Assembly: GCA_036320915.1 (NCBI GenBank)
Contig: JAXBDG010000001.1
Span: forward strand, 1,240,001-1,304,000
DNA: 64,000 nt
Source of the DNA: Linnemannia elongata
Taxonomy: Eukaryota; Mortierellomycota; Mortierellomycetes; Mortierellales; Mortierellaceae
Direction of reading: 5' to 3'
A model generated the notes under the pieces. The model did not search any database and was not told where the DNA came from. It was given only the letters and a program-made list of their open reading frames with translations. Of this stretch, positions 28,774 to 40,743 are shown piece after piece (position 1 is the first letter of the stretch; the number at the start of each line of letters is the position of its first letter). A program made the position numbers and the translations under genes.

Positions 28774-31133
28774 TTAATCGGACTCCTCATCGGCAACTAC
28801 ATCTAAGGTATCTTGTGCAAGGGTCACTTCGAGATCGGCCGTATCTGGATCGGCCAGCTTTTGAGCCAATTGCTCAGTGAGCGTGAAGGACCTCGAGTTG
28901 CGACGGGAACTGCGGTGCTTCATGAATGCACCCACAGCTCCAAGGTATCCTTCGTGACGGAGGAAGAGGGCCTTGATGGTTCCCTTGGACCAGAAGTTGA
29001 TAGCGTACGACAATGTGTTCATGGTAATCGGGTGGCCTATGACGCGGTTCAAGACACAAAAATCGAAGTACAGGTGAATACAACGGCCCCTTCCAGTCAA
29101 GATGGACTTTCAGATGCAAACACTATGATAAAAAGAATATCATACCTCGGATGAAGCATCCTCCGAAATAAATTTTGCTCAGTCCGTGTAACTTGGCATT
29201 CAGGTATGCAATCTGTCCAATGTTGTTACTATATAATTGACAGGGATGAAAGTCCTGTTAGTAACAAACTCGTTACTCATGTTTTCTCCAGTCGGTCAGC
29301 CAGCCTGTCATTTCCAAGACATATCGCGATAGGTCCGATTTGCAATGAGCAATGTGTTTTCTTTTTACCTGACCATGTAGAGAAGCGACCTAGAGATGTC
29401 TTCAGGCTTGAATTGACGCTTATCGACGTTCTTCTTAAAGACCTTGCCCATGGAAGAAGCGATTGTAGTCGATTTAAGGCCCACTTTGGAGTAGTCGCTA
29501 CCATAGATGTCTCCAACCAACATATCGACGTTCCTGTTGTCTCCTTCTTGGCTTGCTTCCAACATTTCTAATGCAAAGGAGTTTGCTTGATGATTTAATA
29601 AAGTGTCCATGTGGGTATAGTTGGATGAGTAGTTGCCAATGAAAGAATTGAATGCCATACCGTCAAACGTCTTTGCGCCTGTCAATAATGAGAGTAGTCC
29701 CCACAGAGTTCCTCCTCCTAACTGCTCGAGTAACAAGAAAAATGTAACAGAGTGGTCAGAAATTGTTCTTGTCTTCTTCGCCATTCTTGTATCGTGCGTT
29801 TGAGCAAGTCAAGATCACTTACGGACGTTCCGCTGATTCTCTCAAAGGTTGTAGCACTTGTCACTTTCAGAATGCTACAATTACGATTAAAGACAACGAG
29901 GAATGAACAGCGATCAGATCCGTGTCCAAAGAGAACGCTAAGCAATGATTGTCTCTGCAAGGTCCTGTCCATGATGGCGTTGTTGTCATAGCATTCAGCT
30001 GAAGTAAGGGTTATAGTAATCGTAGTACCTGACTCCTGAACCAATGTTAACAAGCTAACGAATCAAAAGTAGAAAGAAGGAGGCAGTGTTAGGAATATCG
30101 TGGGAACAATTATTAGGTTGTTCGTTCACACTGACACGAAACTGTGTACACCAGCCGCGGACAGGAACAAATGGTGCCTGTCGATTGGGGTTCGTTTGTA
30201 TAGCAACGTACCATGTATGGGAAAGGGTCCTCAGGGGTCTCTTCGAAACACATTGGGTCAGTTTCGCTGTAGGTAAAGACCTCAAAGGGGATTTCGGTGA
30301 TCAGAAAGTTGAGACCTTCCAGAATTAACCGATGCAGAGGAAATTAAGACGACAACCAGGGTTAGAAACGATCAGGTCGACCAAACCAAAACAAGTACGA
30401 ACGGTCTGAACCCAAGAAACAGCGAGCGCAGAGACACGACTTCAGGCGATGAACAATGAATGAGCAATTGAACTTCTTGGTTCAGTCAAACACACCTGTG
30501 ATCAAGCACTCCATCTCGTCCTCCCGCTGAATGTTGACCTTGAGAGTATCCCTGAGTCGCTCATAGTACAAGTGTGCTCCTCCTCCTGTGGCCTTGATGA
30601 CAAACTCGTGCCCGGGCCTGCTCGCCCTTGATTCCTCCAACAGCCGGCTGATGAAGGCAATGCATTCGTCGATCTTTTCCGTCTCAAACTTGCGAAAGTT
30701 CAAGCGGCCGCCCTTCGTGCCTGGTATACGAGAAAAGTAAACGACTTTGGCGAGTGATCCGCCGACCTGGGAAAATTAAGAGGAGTCATAGTGCAGATAA
30801 AAAGAGAGGATCTCAATTGAGTTAGGGAAAGACTCAAACTATCACTTTGCGCCGACTGGATTGTCAGCCAAGTCTGAACGGTTCTTCCAGCATTGGAGGT
30901 GGGTGGGCGAACAAGAGCCGTTCCTTGCGGAAGTAACCAGTAGGATATCTGCAAAGCGATCAGGCAGGACTAATTGACTGATACACAACAATTGAGGCTG
31001 CAGAAGGGTTTCCACTTACGTCGACGGAGATCTGGGAGACATGTTCTGTGTTTGGGAGCTGAATGTCTCTTGCCTCACCCTGGACGATGAGCTCTTCATC
31101 GCAAATGGATGCGCCGATCAAGTTCATGGTCAT
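28774..31133 (-). CDS. CAB1: Pantothenate kinase (eukaryotic type II)
   Basis: Catalyses ATP-dependent phosphorylation of pantothenate, the first and regulated step of coenzyme A synthesis. The N-terminus is [17 protein letters not shown] (ATG at 31133; an alternative in-frame ATG at 31127). [19 protein letters not shown] nucleotide-binding strand follows intron 1, then [14 protein letters not shown], the glycine-rich NIGSG element, FERISGTS joined to [13 protein letters not shown], and [11 protein letters not shown]. The C-terminal catalytic part has [16 protein letters not shown] and [20 protein letters not shown] basic then acidic low-complexity tail ([16 protein letters not shown] to VVADEESD) extends past the usual end after GAFMKH. 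The family call is firm; the tail is unusual and possibly regulatory. Confidence 0.94.
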
Positions 31134-31280
31134 GTCGTTCCTGCTTCGCTGTTTTTTTTTAAGATGATTTGTCAGAAGGCTATGTCCAGCAGAGTGCTCT
31201 TTGTCGTTATTGTTGATCGAGGTCACGGGGCGAGCGAGGGAGGTCGAGTCGAGCGGCGAAGAGGCTAAGGTTAAGAGTGG

Positions 31281-31378
31281 AGAGTGAGAAAAGAGAAGAG
31301 AAGACAAGAGAAGAGAAGAGGAGAGAAGAGAAGAGAAGAGAAGAGGAGAGAAGAGAAGAGAAGAGAAGCGGAGAGAAG
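31281..31378. repeat. AAGAG pentanucleotide array
   Basis: About twenty degenerate copies of AAGAG, with some GGAGAG variants, run through the CAB1 upstream region. On the CAB1 coding strand this is CTCTT. It sits about 150 bp from the CAB1 start, so it is probably in the leader or core promoter. Confidence 0.85.
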
Positions 31379-31466
31379 GTAAAAGAAGAGAAGAAGAGAA
31401 AAAGAGAGAAAGTAAGGAGGGAAGAAGAATAAAGCGAACGAAGAGAGGAAAAGGGTTGGGCGCTGA

Positions 31467-31508
31467 ACTCAACTCAACACACCTCAACTCAACTCAACTC
31501 AACTCAAC
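31467..31508. repeat. CTCAA pentanucleotide repeat
   Basis: About eight copies of CTCAA, broken once by CACAC near 31480, end next to an A28 tract. The unit differs from the AAGAG array 90 bp away, so two independent pentamer expansions lie in the same promoter. Confidence 0.85.
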
Positions 31509-31870
31509 GGAAGAGAAAAAAAAAAAAAAAAAAAAAAAAAAAAGGTGGGGAAAAAGGAGCAGAGAAAAGACAAAAGGGCTGCAAACTAAAATGATAAGAG
31601 ACGGAATTAGCGAATAGACGGAGTGGCCGTTCTCGAATCAGATCATGTCATCCTGTCTCTGGCTTCAGCATAGTTTTATCCTGTCCCACAGACAAAGAGT
31701 CAACTTTCTGTGAGTGAGTCGATCTCCTCCTCAGCCGATGCCGATGCCGATGCGAAGTCAATTGTTTGCTCTAGTAGATTACTTTCACACGGCAGGCATC
31801 TCCGGAGACAGCCATTATTGATATATATATTTATATATGTGTGTGTGCAGAACTGCACAGTACATCGAGA

Positions 31871-31903
31871 CAGATAGATAGATAGATAGGTAGATAGATA
31901 GAT
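31871..31903. repeat. GATA tetranucleotide repeat
   Basis: A short GATA repeat, eight units with one GGTA interruption. Tandem GATA sites could bind fungal GATA-type nitrogen or light regulators, but the repeat is equally explained as a microsatellite. Confidence 0.8.
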
Positions 31904-32289
31904 CCTCAATGGTATTTATTATTCTACTTCGTCGGCTTCGGAAGTTTGTTGTTCATCCGGGCGGTTGGAAGTGGAGGAGTCAATAATGTTTGGTAGAAGA
32001 AGAAAGAAGGGGTGCAGAGAACAGACAACAATAATGACAAGCGCAAAATCAACAACAATCAAGGAATGATTTCATCAGTTGTCCCTTTTGTCTTGTTGCC
32101 TTGCCTGACTGTTCATTGGTAGTACAGTACTGTACACGAGCGCACTCTATTTTTTTTTCTTTTTATTCCCTTCCACTGCTACTGCTGCCAGTCGTCACTC
32201 GTCCTCCTTCCCTCAATCGCCATTCACACAAACCAGATCTCTACTCACTCACTCACTCACACCCCATAATCAACAATACAATCGTAGCA

Positions 32290-33577
32290 ATGGCCGAGGT
32301 ACTCAACACACACACATACACAAATACACAACCACCATGCTCAGAAACGAAGGATAACGAAAACAAAACACAAAAAAAACACGGCGTTTGCTTGTCGCGT
32401 TCTGTACCTAGAAAAAAAAAAAAAGGGCACTTCATGGCGCCCTCACGTCCCAGCACAACCACTCACCTCACCACATCCAGGCTCATGCACGCTCTTCAAT
32501 TCCACGTTCTCATCTAACGGTCCATCTCCGCCTTTTCTTTTTCACCTTGTTAAACAAAAATAACCTTCTTTGGCAGGAACTTGTTGTTCACTTTGAGAAG
32601 CTCTTGACAAGGTGAGTACGAATGTCTAGCCACGGACACCTTGTGGTAGTACATCATCCACTTTACAAGATTCAACATCATAATCCTGAAGTGCCGTAGA
32701 AGAACAGCAATGAGCGATTTATTCAGTCGATCGTTTCGGAGGAGAGATGTTCTTGTCACCAAAGTCGAACAAATTACTGACACAGTCTGTGCCCGATTCA
32801 TTCCTTTTCTTCAATAAGGGTGGATGGATTGTTGTCTGCCGTAGTGACAGACCGCGACGGTGTTGTTCTTCTGAGAGGTAAAAAAAAAGAGGATAGCAAA
32901 CTACGTTTTCTACTTCAGGCAATTGAAGCTGTTGGCGTGAAGCCTTATTTTGTGGAGTTGATTGAAAATTGGTGAACCTTTCTGTTTTTGTGTTCCGACA
33001 CCCATCTAGCCAATGCACCCAATTGCTCACCTCCTTTCACAGAGTCGGCCTTGGGTTGCACATTTGCCCTGGCGAGTGACCAGGTAAACTCCACAGGGGA
33101 TTTATTTATTCAAAGAGACCTCTGACGGCTATTTGCATTGCGCTTCATCTGGAAGAAACATATTTAACAATGATTCTGAATGCTGATAAGTTGTACTTGT
33201 TTTGTACATGTTGGATTAATAAGGCTTCCAAGCTCGGATTGAAGAAGAACAAGTCGATTGTCAGTGTCTATGGCTCCTACCAGCTGGTTCAGTTCAACCA
33301 CTCATCGCTTATCACCACATTCGTTGCTAGTAGCAATGCCAACACTGGTAAGTTTTGGATATCACTGTCAGCAGCGTGTGTACTTTTTGCTGGATGTTTT
33401 GTCCGCATGATACATTGGCCACCTTACTGGTTTATTGCCGGCGTTCTAACTATGGTTCATGTTCTTTTTGATCCTCTCGCCCATTTAGGATTGCTGCTGG
33501 AACTCGGGAGTGAGCTGGAGAGTGTCACACAGGTCATTGCCACTGCCTTGCATGAGAGGCACAGCGGCGCATTGTAG
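32290..33577 (+). CDS. LAMTOR3: Ragulator subunit LAMTOR3/MP1-like
   Basis: Roadblock-fold subunit of the Ragulator (yeast EGO) complex that anchors Rag GTPases and TORC1 on the lysosome or vacuole, also known as MEK partner 1. Six exons (32290-32298, 32577-32611, 32819-32877, 33010-33083, 33224-33347, 33489-33577) splice to 390 nt, 129 aa, against 124 in human. The first coding exon is only nine bases (MAE). Diagnostic stretches are HFEKLLTRVDGLLSAVVTDR, DGVVLLRANAPN, TFALASDQASKLGLKKNKSI, YQLVQFNHSSLITTFVASS and NANTGLLLELG, which line up along the whole human protein. An alternative acceptor at 32918 would introduce an in-frame stop, which supports the 33010 acceptor. SEC12 starts 234 bp downstream on the same strand. 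Confidence 0.92.
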
Positions 33578-33811
33578 AGTCGAGTTGCCACCAAAACACG
33601 AAACCAAGGGCGATCGATTCGATTGTCTATTGAGAATAAAACGACCAGCAGTGTAAAAAAGTCTCAAGCCTTGTGCTCAGCCCAAGGCACATGTACCCCT
33701 TAATCATCATGACACGCTTGCCGCGAAAAATATTTCTCGCTTTCCTCATTCCTTTCCTTCAAAGACATCCACACCTTCACAACCACCTTTCAATTCTCTG
33801 CCATTCATCCG

Positions 33812-36156
33812 ATGTCAAACTTTTCATACACAACCGGCTTCCCCATCTTCTGTGTCGGGTTCACGCGCGACGACGACGTTGTTCTCGCAGGCGGAGGAGG
33901 TGTATCGAAGAGCGGAGTCAAGAACAAAATTGTAAGGCGACATCTACATTCCAGCACACCCAACAAAAAAACCAGGAAAACTCTCTCGCCTTGGCCACTT
34001 GGAATGGAGTGACCTCTTTGTCATCTTGCACCACTAAACTTTTCAGCGGTGCACCAGCTGGTGGCAAACAGAATTCTTTTTTTGTCTATGAACGAATGAT
34101 ATTCACCTAAAAAAGTACTCTTTGACTTTTGTGGTTTCTGACCGATAGGCTATTTACAAGGTCGAGACTGCAGGAAAGACGCTGAAGCCTGTGGTCGAGA
34201 GGGAGCTGAGCCGCGATGAGGATGCCCCAATGTCCATCAGTGTTCACCCAACTGTATGTTCAAAGGAAAACCTTTTTACCGCTCTTCCTTTTTTTGCGCC
34301 TTTGCTTGCTCTCAAAGCTCCCCATTATCTTAGTGTGATCAAGCCCGCCCAACATGTGCCAACGACATTTTTTGTTGTTCAGAGCACTTCGTACATCCTT
34401 GCTGTTGTTGTTTATTTTGATCTTTGTATTCTGGGTACAATTGTACTCATGTTGTCAATCGAAAATCGACACTATGAAGAAATGGTCTTTCAACCGATAT
34501 GCTGACCGTGGCCACATGTTTTGATATTTTGATCACAAACACAGGAATCTGCCTTGGCCTTTGGAATCAACAGCGCCACCAACAAGGTCGAGGCAGGAGA
34601 GAACGAGAACTGTAGGATTTTCCAGTACTCCGAGGAGAGGTAGACATAAACTACGCCACACACTCCTGCATCACTTTTTTTTTATTTGCCAATGGGTATG
34701 ACCAATGACAGAAAGGACTAGAATCGATCTAACATTTATTTACACGTTGATTATTTGAACACGTAGGATCGAAGCTGTCCATAATAAGGGGACTTTGGCG
34801 AGCAGGAACTCTGATGACTACCAGGTGCGACACAAGGATATGATCATGGACTTTTTTCTGTGGGTTTTGATAATGAGCAACCAAACGTGGAGCAAGATTT
34901 TGTCCATTTTTGTATCGTTTTGAGAACTTACGGAGGCGTTTAACATCTCGTTTATAGAAAGTGACACGTTTCAGTAAGGACGGAGATGTGCTGGCTACTG
35001 GAGGAACCGATGGTGTGGTAAGTAGTCCTACCATACTGTGGCACGACAAGTACTGAAAACACGTCGTTTAGAAATAACTAACATCTTGTCCATCACTTTC
35101 ATTTACATGTAGATCGCATTGTTGAACTACCCCTCGCTCACTCCTGTGATCCCCGTCACCCAGTTTAAAGGACATGAGATTCTGGATATCGACTTTTCAG
35201 CAGACGGAGCACACGTAAGTAATTCTACAACAACAAAGGTTTGACCATCATTCTCAAAGAGTATAGCTACCCGTACTATATCTCACTAGGAACGTTCGCG
35301 TTTATCACATCGCAATAGATCGCTGCAGTGTCTGCAATGAACCTCTGGATTATTTCTGCCGAGACTGGTCGTGTCCTGGAAGTAATCACCAACCCTGTTC
35401 TGAACAAGAAGAAACCCTTTGTCTTCAGAACTTGCCGTTTCGGCCGTGGCGCCTTTTCCAACATTCTCTACACTGTTGTTAATGGAGACAGAAACCAGAA
35501 GCCATTCGTATGCATGTGGGACGCCTCCAAATGGACGCGTATTCGCACCCTGACCGTCGGATCCAAGCCCATCACAACCTGCACCATTAGGTAAGCAACT
35601 TTAATACTTTGGGAGAAGGAGGACATTAATATTTCTCGAAAGAAGTTGGATTGAGTGCAGCGATATTCACCACAACCAATCGGACGGTCATTAACTTGCA
35701 AATCCTTCTTTACTAGCCCGGACGGAAAATTGATCGCGTTCAGTTCCTCGGATATGGGTCTCCGGATCTGCAGCAGCAAGTCTTTGCAGGTCTTGATGAC
35801 TGTCCCCAATGTCCATACTCTCCCTGTCACCTCCTTGGCATTCAACAGCGACGCGTCCTTGCTCGTCAGTGGATCCGTTGATGGTACCTGTCGCGTTGTT
35901 ACTGTACCAAAAACCTTCCCCAAGAGTAAGATATTACTGATACCAACGACTTGGCAACGCGTGGATATGGGCGTCAAAGGGTTGCACTCACGACAAATCC
36001 AGAAAGGAATACATGATTGCCATGCACTCCTGTACTTACGTTGCTCTTGTCTTTCTTATTCTTGTAGACAACAACTTTGTCATGTTGATCTTGGCATTGT
36101 TGTTCCTCTTCCTGGCCGGAATTGTCCAAGTCTATCAGAACAACCATATTGCTTAA
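33812..36156 (+). CDS. SEC12: Sar1 guanine nucleotide exchange factor Sec12/PREB
   Basis: ER membrane protein that activates Sar1 to start COPII vesicle formation. The ATG at 33812 gives MSNFSYTTGFPIFCVGFTRD, then VVLAGGGGVSKSGVKNKI, the glycine-rich K-loop region that contacts Sar1 and identifies the family. WD40 blades follow (FSKDGDVLATGGTDGVIAL, GHEILDIDFSADGAH, SPDGKLIAFSSSDMGLRI, VTSLAFNSDASLLVSGSVDG). The last exon encodes NNNFVMLILALLFLFLAGIV, one C-terminal membrane helix, and ends QNNHIA with almost no lumenal domain. This is shorter than S. cerevisiae Sec12 and resembles metazoan PREB and other fungal forms. It lies tandem behind LAMTOR3 and converges on the CCR4-type nuclease. Confidence 0.94.
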
Positions 36157-36621
36157 ATAGCAACCCACATGTCGCCTACACAACAAAAAACCTCTCACGC
36201 TCCCACCCGTCATTGACTCCCTCTCCCTTTCCAACCTGACACCCCCTCTTTTCACTTTATGTCCCTCCCGCTTGGAAATTTTTTCCCAGGAATGTTTATC
36301 CTTTCTGGGATTTTAATGCCTTAACAGATAGGACTAACCCCCAACCCCAACAACAGCAACATCACACATTTACTCACAAATAATAACAGAAATCTCAATT
36401 GATTTTGTTGCGGCCTGCGGCCTGAAGTTCTTATTAAGAAATGGGTGAACGATAGCAATTGAATTAGAGGGAAAGAAAAACAGACAGTGTAGATAGTATT
36501 ACAAGGACTAGTGTACAGAGAAAAAGAAAAAAATGGGTGGAGGCGATTGGCAGTGAAGAGGACGGCAGGTGACAGGGCCAGCAGGTCTAAGAGCTACCAA
36601 CGAAAGAGACTCGTGGCCTTC
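36157..36621. other. Convergent 3' region SEC12 and CCR4-type gene
   Basis: These 465 bp between facing stop codons are C-rich near SEC12 and A-rich near the nuclease gene (seen on the plus strand). They should hold both 3' UTRs. No coding signal. Confidence 0.45.
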
Positions 36622-38055
36622 TTATTGGCTGCTGGCCTGCAAGGACGATGATAAAGGAGCAGACGTATACTCGCGCTCACGGAAGAGGGCGACCAGAGGG
36701 ATATGATCTGAAGGAAAGTGTTGGCTTGGTAGCGCCGTTGGCAAGGTGGCGCGCATCGGGGTGGAGTCGTCCTTCTTGGTAGGTGTTTTTACAGGAGTAG
36801 AGGTTTCTGTTGACGAGTCACCCGAGGGAAAGAGCTTGGAAAAGTCAAGACCCTGGTGACTCTTCTTCTTCTTGAGTGCTCTCTTGGCCGCACGCTTTCC
36901 TCGTGCCGAAGACAATGGGGAAGGCATCGAGTCTAGGGAGGATGGGGACTGAGACGAAAGCAAGTCCTGTTCTAGCTCCGAGTCATCCGAAGAACTCATA
37001 TTGATAGTACTCGTACTGCCCATCGACGACCTTTCCGATCCCAACGAGTGTGCACTGTTTGCAGCAGCCCACACGGGATCCACCTCAAAATGATCCAAAA
37101 ATCCGACCAGACCCAACGACGATGGATCGTACAACAAATAATCAATCGTGCCCTGAAAGTGACGCGTGGCGTTGGTGAACGGTAAGATTGAAGACTTGTA
37201 GCTGTCGGCCAAGCCCAGTCGGTGGTAGAAATATTTGCTGTGAGCCCGTGTGAAGCGCCCAAAGTCGTTCCCGCCAAAATGACAAGTGTCGACCTGACCG
37301 GACTTTAGGAACCGGACCACAGAGCTGTCGGGCAATGAATTGAAGTCGCCCGCCAAGATTGTTGGAATGTGTTGTGCGGATTGACTGTTGTTGCTATTGT
37401 TGTTGTTATAGGCTGATGCTGTTTGTTGTGTTGATGCCGATGCTGTTCCATGGTGTCCGTTGGAGGAGGTCGATCCCGACGACAGCTTGGCCATGGCCTC
37501 TGCTTTGAGTTCTTCTAACTTGGAGGTCAAGATAGCAGTCTGCAGCATCTTGGCATCTGGGAACGCTGGGTCGGCCAAAAGATGTGTTGTTGCGACTTGA
37601 ACTTGACGTTTGGTGCGCTTGTTCTCAAAGAGAGCTACAATAGCAAGGTTGTGGAAAAGATTGAAGCGAATAGCAGTGTCGCGAGCCATTGAGGGCCTCT
37701 TGACATTGTAGTCATCAAGCTCCACTTGGTTGAAACGCAAGACATGCTCGTTGATAAGCTTGAATCGGCTATTAAAGTTAAAGGGGGAAAAGCACACAGG
37801 AGATGAAGATGGTGTTGCGTGTGAAAGGAGGAATCGGGTCACCAAGGCGATGGAGAATTTGTGGATTGTGCGGAATAAAAAAAGAAAGGAGGCATGTGCG
37901 TGAGTAAGCATGATTTGTGCTCCTGAGCGTGGGGTGGAAAATCGTCCTACAGCCGGTCGGTGTGAGAGCGACAGGACGAATGGATCCATCAACGTGTTTC
38001 CTGTCGCGACCCTATCTCGTACAACGAAAAAATCCGATTGTAACATGCACACAAA

Positions 38056-38092
<37 letters not shown>

Positions 38093-39710
38093 ATCATACC
38101 TATCACGGTAGAAGATGGCACAGCCATCCCTCATTTCGTACACGTTCATCTTGTAAGCATGAATCGACTTGAAGCCAAGGCGGGTCATGTGTGGGCAAAA
38201 ATACTCTTCATAATCCCGCAACTCCAGCTCCTAAACATTGCATAAAACAAAAGTGACATCAATACATGTCTAACAATTGACATTTGACAAAGTTACGGAT
38301 CACACCACATATGGCTACTCCTTGAACTGAGTCGTCTTTGCTCCATACCTGTAAACAGACAATATCAGCGTCGGTGAATGCGATTTGGTTCAAAATGGCT
38401 TCTCTTCGGTAGGTCCATTCCAAGAAGATGGGCTCACACCTAGCATCCAGTCGTAAGGGGTGGCAAAGTCTAGGCGAAAGGAGGTTCCAGGACATAACCA
38501 CAAACGATCCTAGGAGATTGGGGGGGAGCAATGGAGAAAAAAATAGAAGAAAGTTATTGTTAGCATAGCCTGCAGCTCAGGAGATGTATTACTGCACGAG
38601 TTGACCATTGGCCCTTCTTTGCCAGAGTGGTTGTTTGTCCCTTTATCCATTTGTTCTTACTTGCATCCATTGACATGGGGCCTGTTGATTCGTAGATCCA
38701 CTCTCGTTTGGGCAGAGCGATTAAAATATCATCTAAAGATGGATAGCAACAACAAAATACTCTGGTCAGTTAGTCACGATTTTCCGGTTTGATTGACACT
38801 CTCGTTCGACTTCGACTCGAGGGTCATCCCGCAGTCAGCGTGTTACGCCACAAACCAAAACAATTGAATCATGTCAACAACATTGGAAAAAAAAAAATGA
38901 AGATAAATGTGCTTGCGCTTGACCAACTTACCAGCGAGGGAAGAAGAAACATCCTCATAGAGCCATCCGCGGGGTATGACACTGCTCAGCATGAACAAAG
39001 GGAGAGAGTTTTTTGCGTCGTTACAGCGTGTTCTTGGGACAGACTTGAGGTTGGCACTAAGGGGCGGCCAAAATGAAAATAAAAAAACAGGGACTGAAGG
39101 GAGCTCAAGAAGAGAATACCAACCTGAGTGGGATCGGGGGTTCCATAGGACCCAAGTCAGGGTTATGAGGGTCATCCTCCTCCATGACAGGAGAGGTCAA
39201 ATCAACGAGAGGCATCGCTTGGAGCTGGGCCATTCGCTTAGCCTGGTACGCCTGTGTTCTGGCCCGTCGTCGCTGGCCCTTGCCCTGGCGGGTTGATTGT
39301 TGCTGTTGTTCTTGGACCTTCTGAGTCTGCGTCAGTCCCTGAGTATGCTGCAGCTGTCCCTTGTCCTTCCGTTTTTTGTTGTCGGAGCAATATCGGGCAT
39401 GGGGGACAAGGGGCTGGGACAGGAGCAAGGCAGTGTTCTTGTCGAAGGGGTTGCTGCCCAAACCATCAAAGTGAGGGTGGTCCTGGTCGGACTTGAGGTT
39501 GGCAAGGCGCTTCTGACCAGGAGGGGGGGACCAAGCAGCCGCCTCTGATAGCGAAGGCCAGGAGGATTCGTAGCCAGAGTCGCCGGGACTCTCACCAAGA
39601 GATGGGTTGGTGGCAAAGTGGGCGGACTGGATGTTGATGGGGGCACTCGCTGGTGGTGCGACCATCTCCTGGGTGGAGGCGGAGAAGGTGGTTGTGGTGG
39701 TGGTTGCCAT
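36622..39710 (-). CDS. CCR4/nocturnin-type exonuclease, EEP superfamily
   Basis: Endonuclease/exonuclease/phosphatase-fold protein of the CCR4 family, whose members remove poly(A) tails or process RNA or nucleotides. The first exon (to 39710) encodes a disordered Thr/Ser/Pro/Gln-rich region, MATTTTTTFSASTQEMV to a basic GKGQRRRARTQAYQAKR block, with no leucine-rich repeats. The catalytic part shows FVVMSWNLLSPRLC, ADIVCLQELELRDYEEYFCP (metal-binding Glu), HAYKMNVYEMRDGCAIFYRD, VATTHLLADPAFPDAKMLQT, LAGDFNSLPDSSVV (catalytic Asp and Asn), GTIDYLLYD and PSDHIPLVALF (catalytic Asp-His). All expected catalytic motifs are present. Ser/Lys-rich insertions interrupt the end of the fold. Without LRRs it is closer to the nocturnin/Ngl/Angel branch than to Ccr4 itself; I leave the symbol open. 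An intron carries an A33 tract (38057-38089) right after its donor. Confidence 0.88.
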
Positions 39711-40743
39711 TCTTTAGTTTTTGTCCCTGTGAAACCAAGAGTGTTGGGCAAGTGTGATGAGAAGAGTCGGAGTCGGAAGACTTGAAGAGGGATGGAGAAG
39801 TGGGGATGAAGGAGAGGGGAGGGGGGTGGTAGGTGCGAAGGGATGGAGGAAGGAGGAAGGAGGAAGGGAAGGAGAAGGAGGAGAAGAAGAAAGGAAGGAG
39901 GGAAGGAAAAGGGAAGGAAGGAAGGAGGAAGGAAGGAAGAAGGGTGGGGAAGGAAGGGAGACATAAGGAACGGGAGTGTGGATTGACTACAGAATAATTG
40001 AATCATTGACTATCAAAAAATTGAATTCAGTCGGGACTGAGGCAAAAAGGGAACCATTGCATACTCACTCACTTACACGCACAAAGGCACAAAGGGGGAA
40101 GGGGTGGGGGCAACAAAGGTACTGTACTTGCTGCTGGCAGCGATTGCCGTCAATGGGCTAGGGAGTTGTTGACTGGATAGCAATATATAAGAATAGGAGA
40201 ATACGCACCTGTAAGAGAGGAGGAAGTGCATGGAAAGGGGAAAAAAGGGAGGGTGCAAGGTAGGGGAGAAAAGGGGGGGGGGATCCAACTCTCTCTCTCT
40301 CTGCTCGCGTCAATTTTCGAATGATACCTAGAAAAGTACATGTAACAAGAGTCCCAATTGATGAAAGTGGTCAAAGCCAATGCCAAAGGGAGAAAGAGAA
40401 GAAAAGTAGAAAGGGAGAGAAACAGTGAGAACGACATCATATCCTTCCATGTCGTTGTTACCGCGCACATACACTCACAGAGCGCATATTGATATCGTTG
40501 ACCTTGGCAACTCGTTCAATGTGACTGCCCGCCAAGTCACATGCCCAGTCGACTTCTTGAGCCCTTGTAGCGTGGCCCTACTCCCCTTTTTTCCTTTCGA
40601 CCTTCTCTTTTCTTCTCGTACCACTCGCTACTTACTCACACCTCTTCGACTCATCAACTCATCACACTTGACCCTCCTCACTCATTACATATCCTCACAC
40701 TCACACCTTTACTTCGCACCCATACTCATACAACGCTCACTCG
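39711..40743. promoter_or_regulatory. Divergent promoter CCR4-type gene / HSE1
   Basis: This 1.03-kb stretch separates two outward-facing starts. The nuclease side has a GGAAGG-type purine run (39780-39960), CT-rich on its coding strand. The HSE1 side (40560-40740) is CT-rich on the plus strand. Each half is thus pyrimidine-rich toward its own gene. A G9-10 run lies at 40275. No gene seen. Confidence 0.5.

Larger units (their letters stand above)
31134..32289. promoter_or_regulatory. Divergent promoter CAB1/LAMTOR3 with several repeats
   Basis: This 1.16-kb intergenic stretch lies between two outward-facing starts. It holds an AAGAG pentamer array (31281-31378), a CTCAA array (31467-31508), an A28 tract (31516-31543) and GATA repeats (31871-31903). 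The LAMTOR3 side (32155-32270) is CT-rich with CACTCACTCAC before the leader. Frames across it are repeat-driven. Confidence 0.5.

Noticed and set aside
31700..31909. Minus-strand frame over the GATA repeat
   Set aside because: Its first half is a Tyr/Ser/Leu translation of the microsatellite and there is no start context or domain.
32919..32951. Alternative LAMTOR3 exon beginning AIEAVGV
   Set aside because: The incoming phase turns this segment into a frame with an immediate stop; the acceptor at 33009 gives a continuous frame that matches the family.
33170..33577. LAMTOR3 and SEC12 exons as one gene
   Set aside because: The LAMTOR3 frame ends at 33577 and matches the full human protein; SEC12 begins with its own ATG at 33812 directly before its conserved N-terminus.
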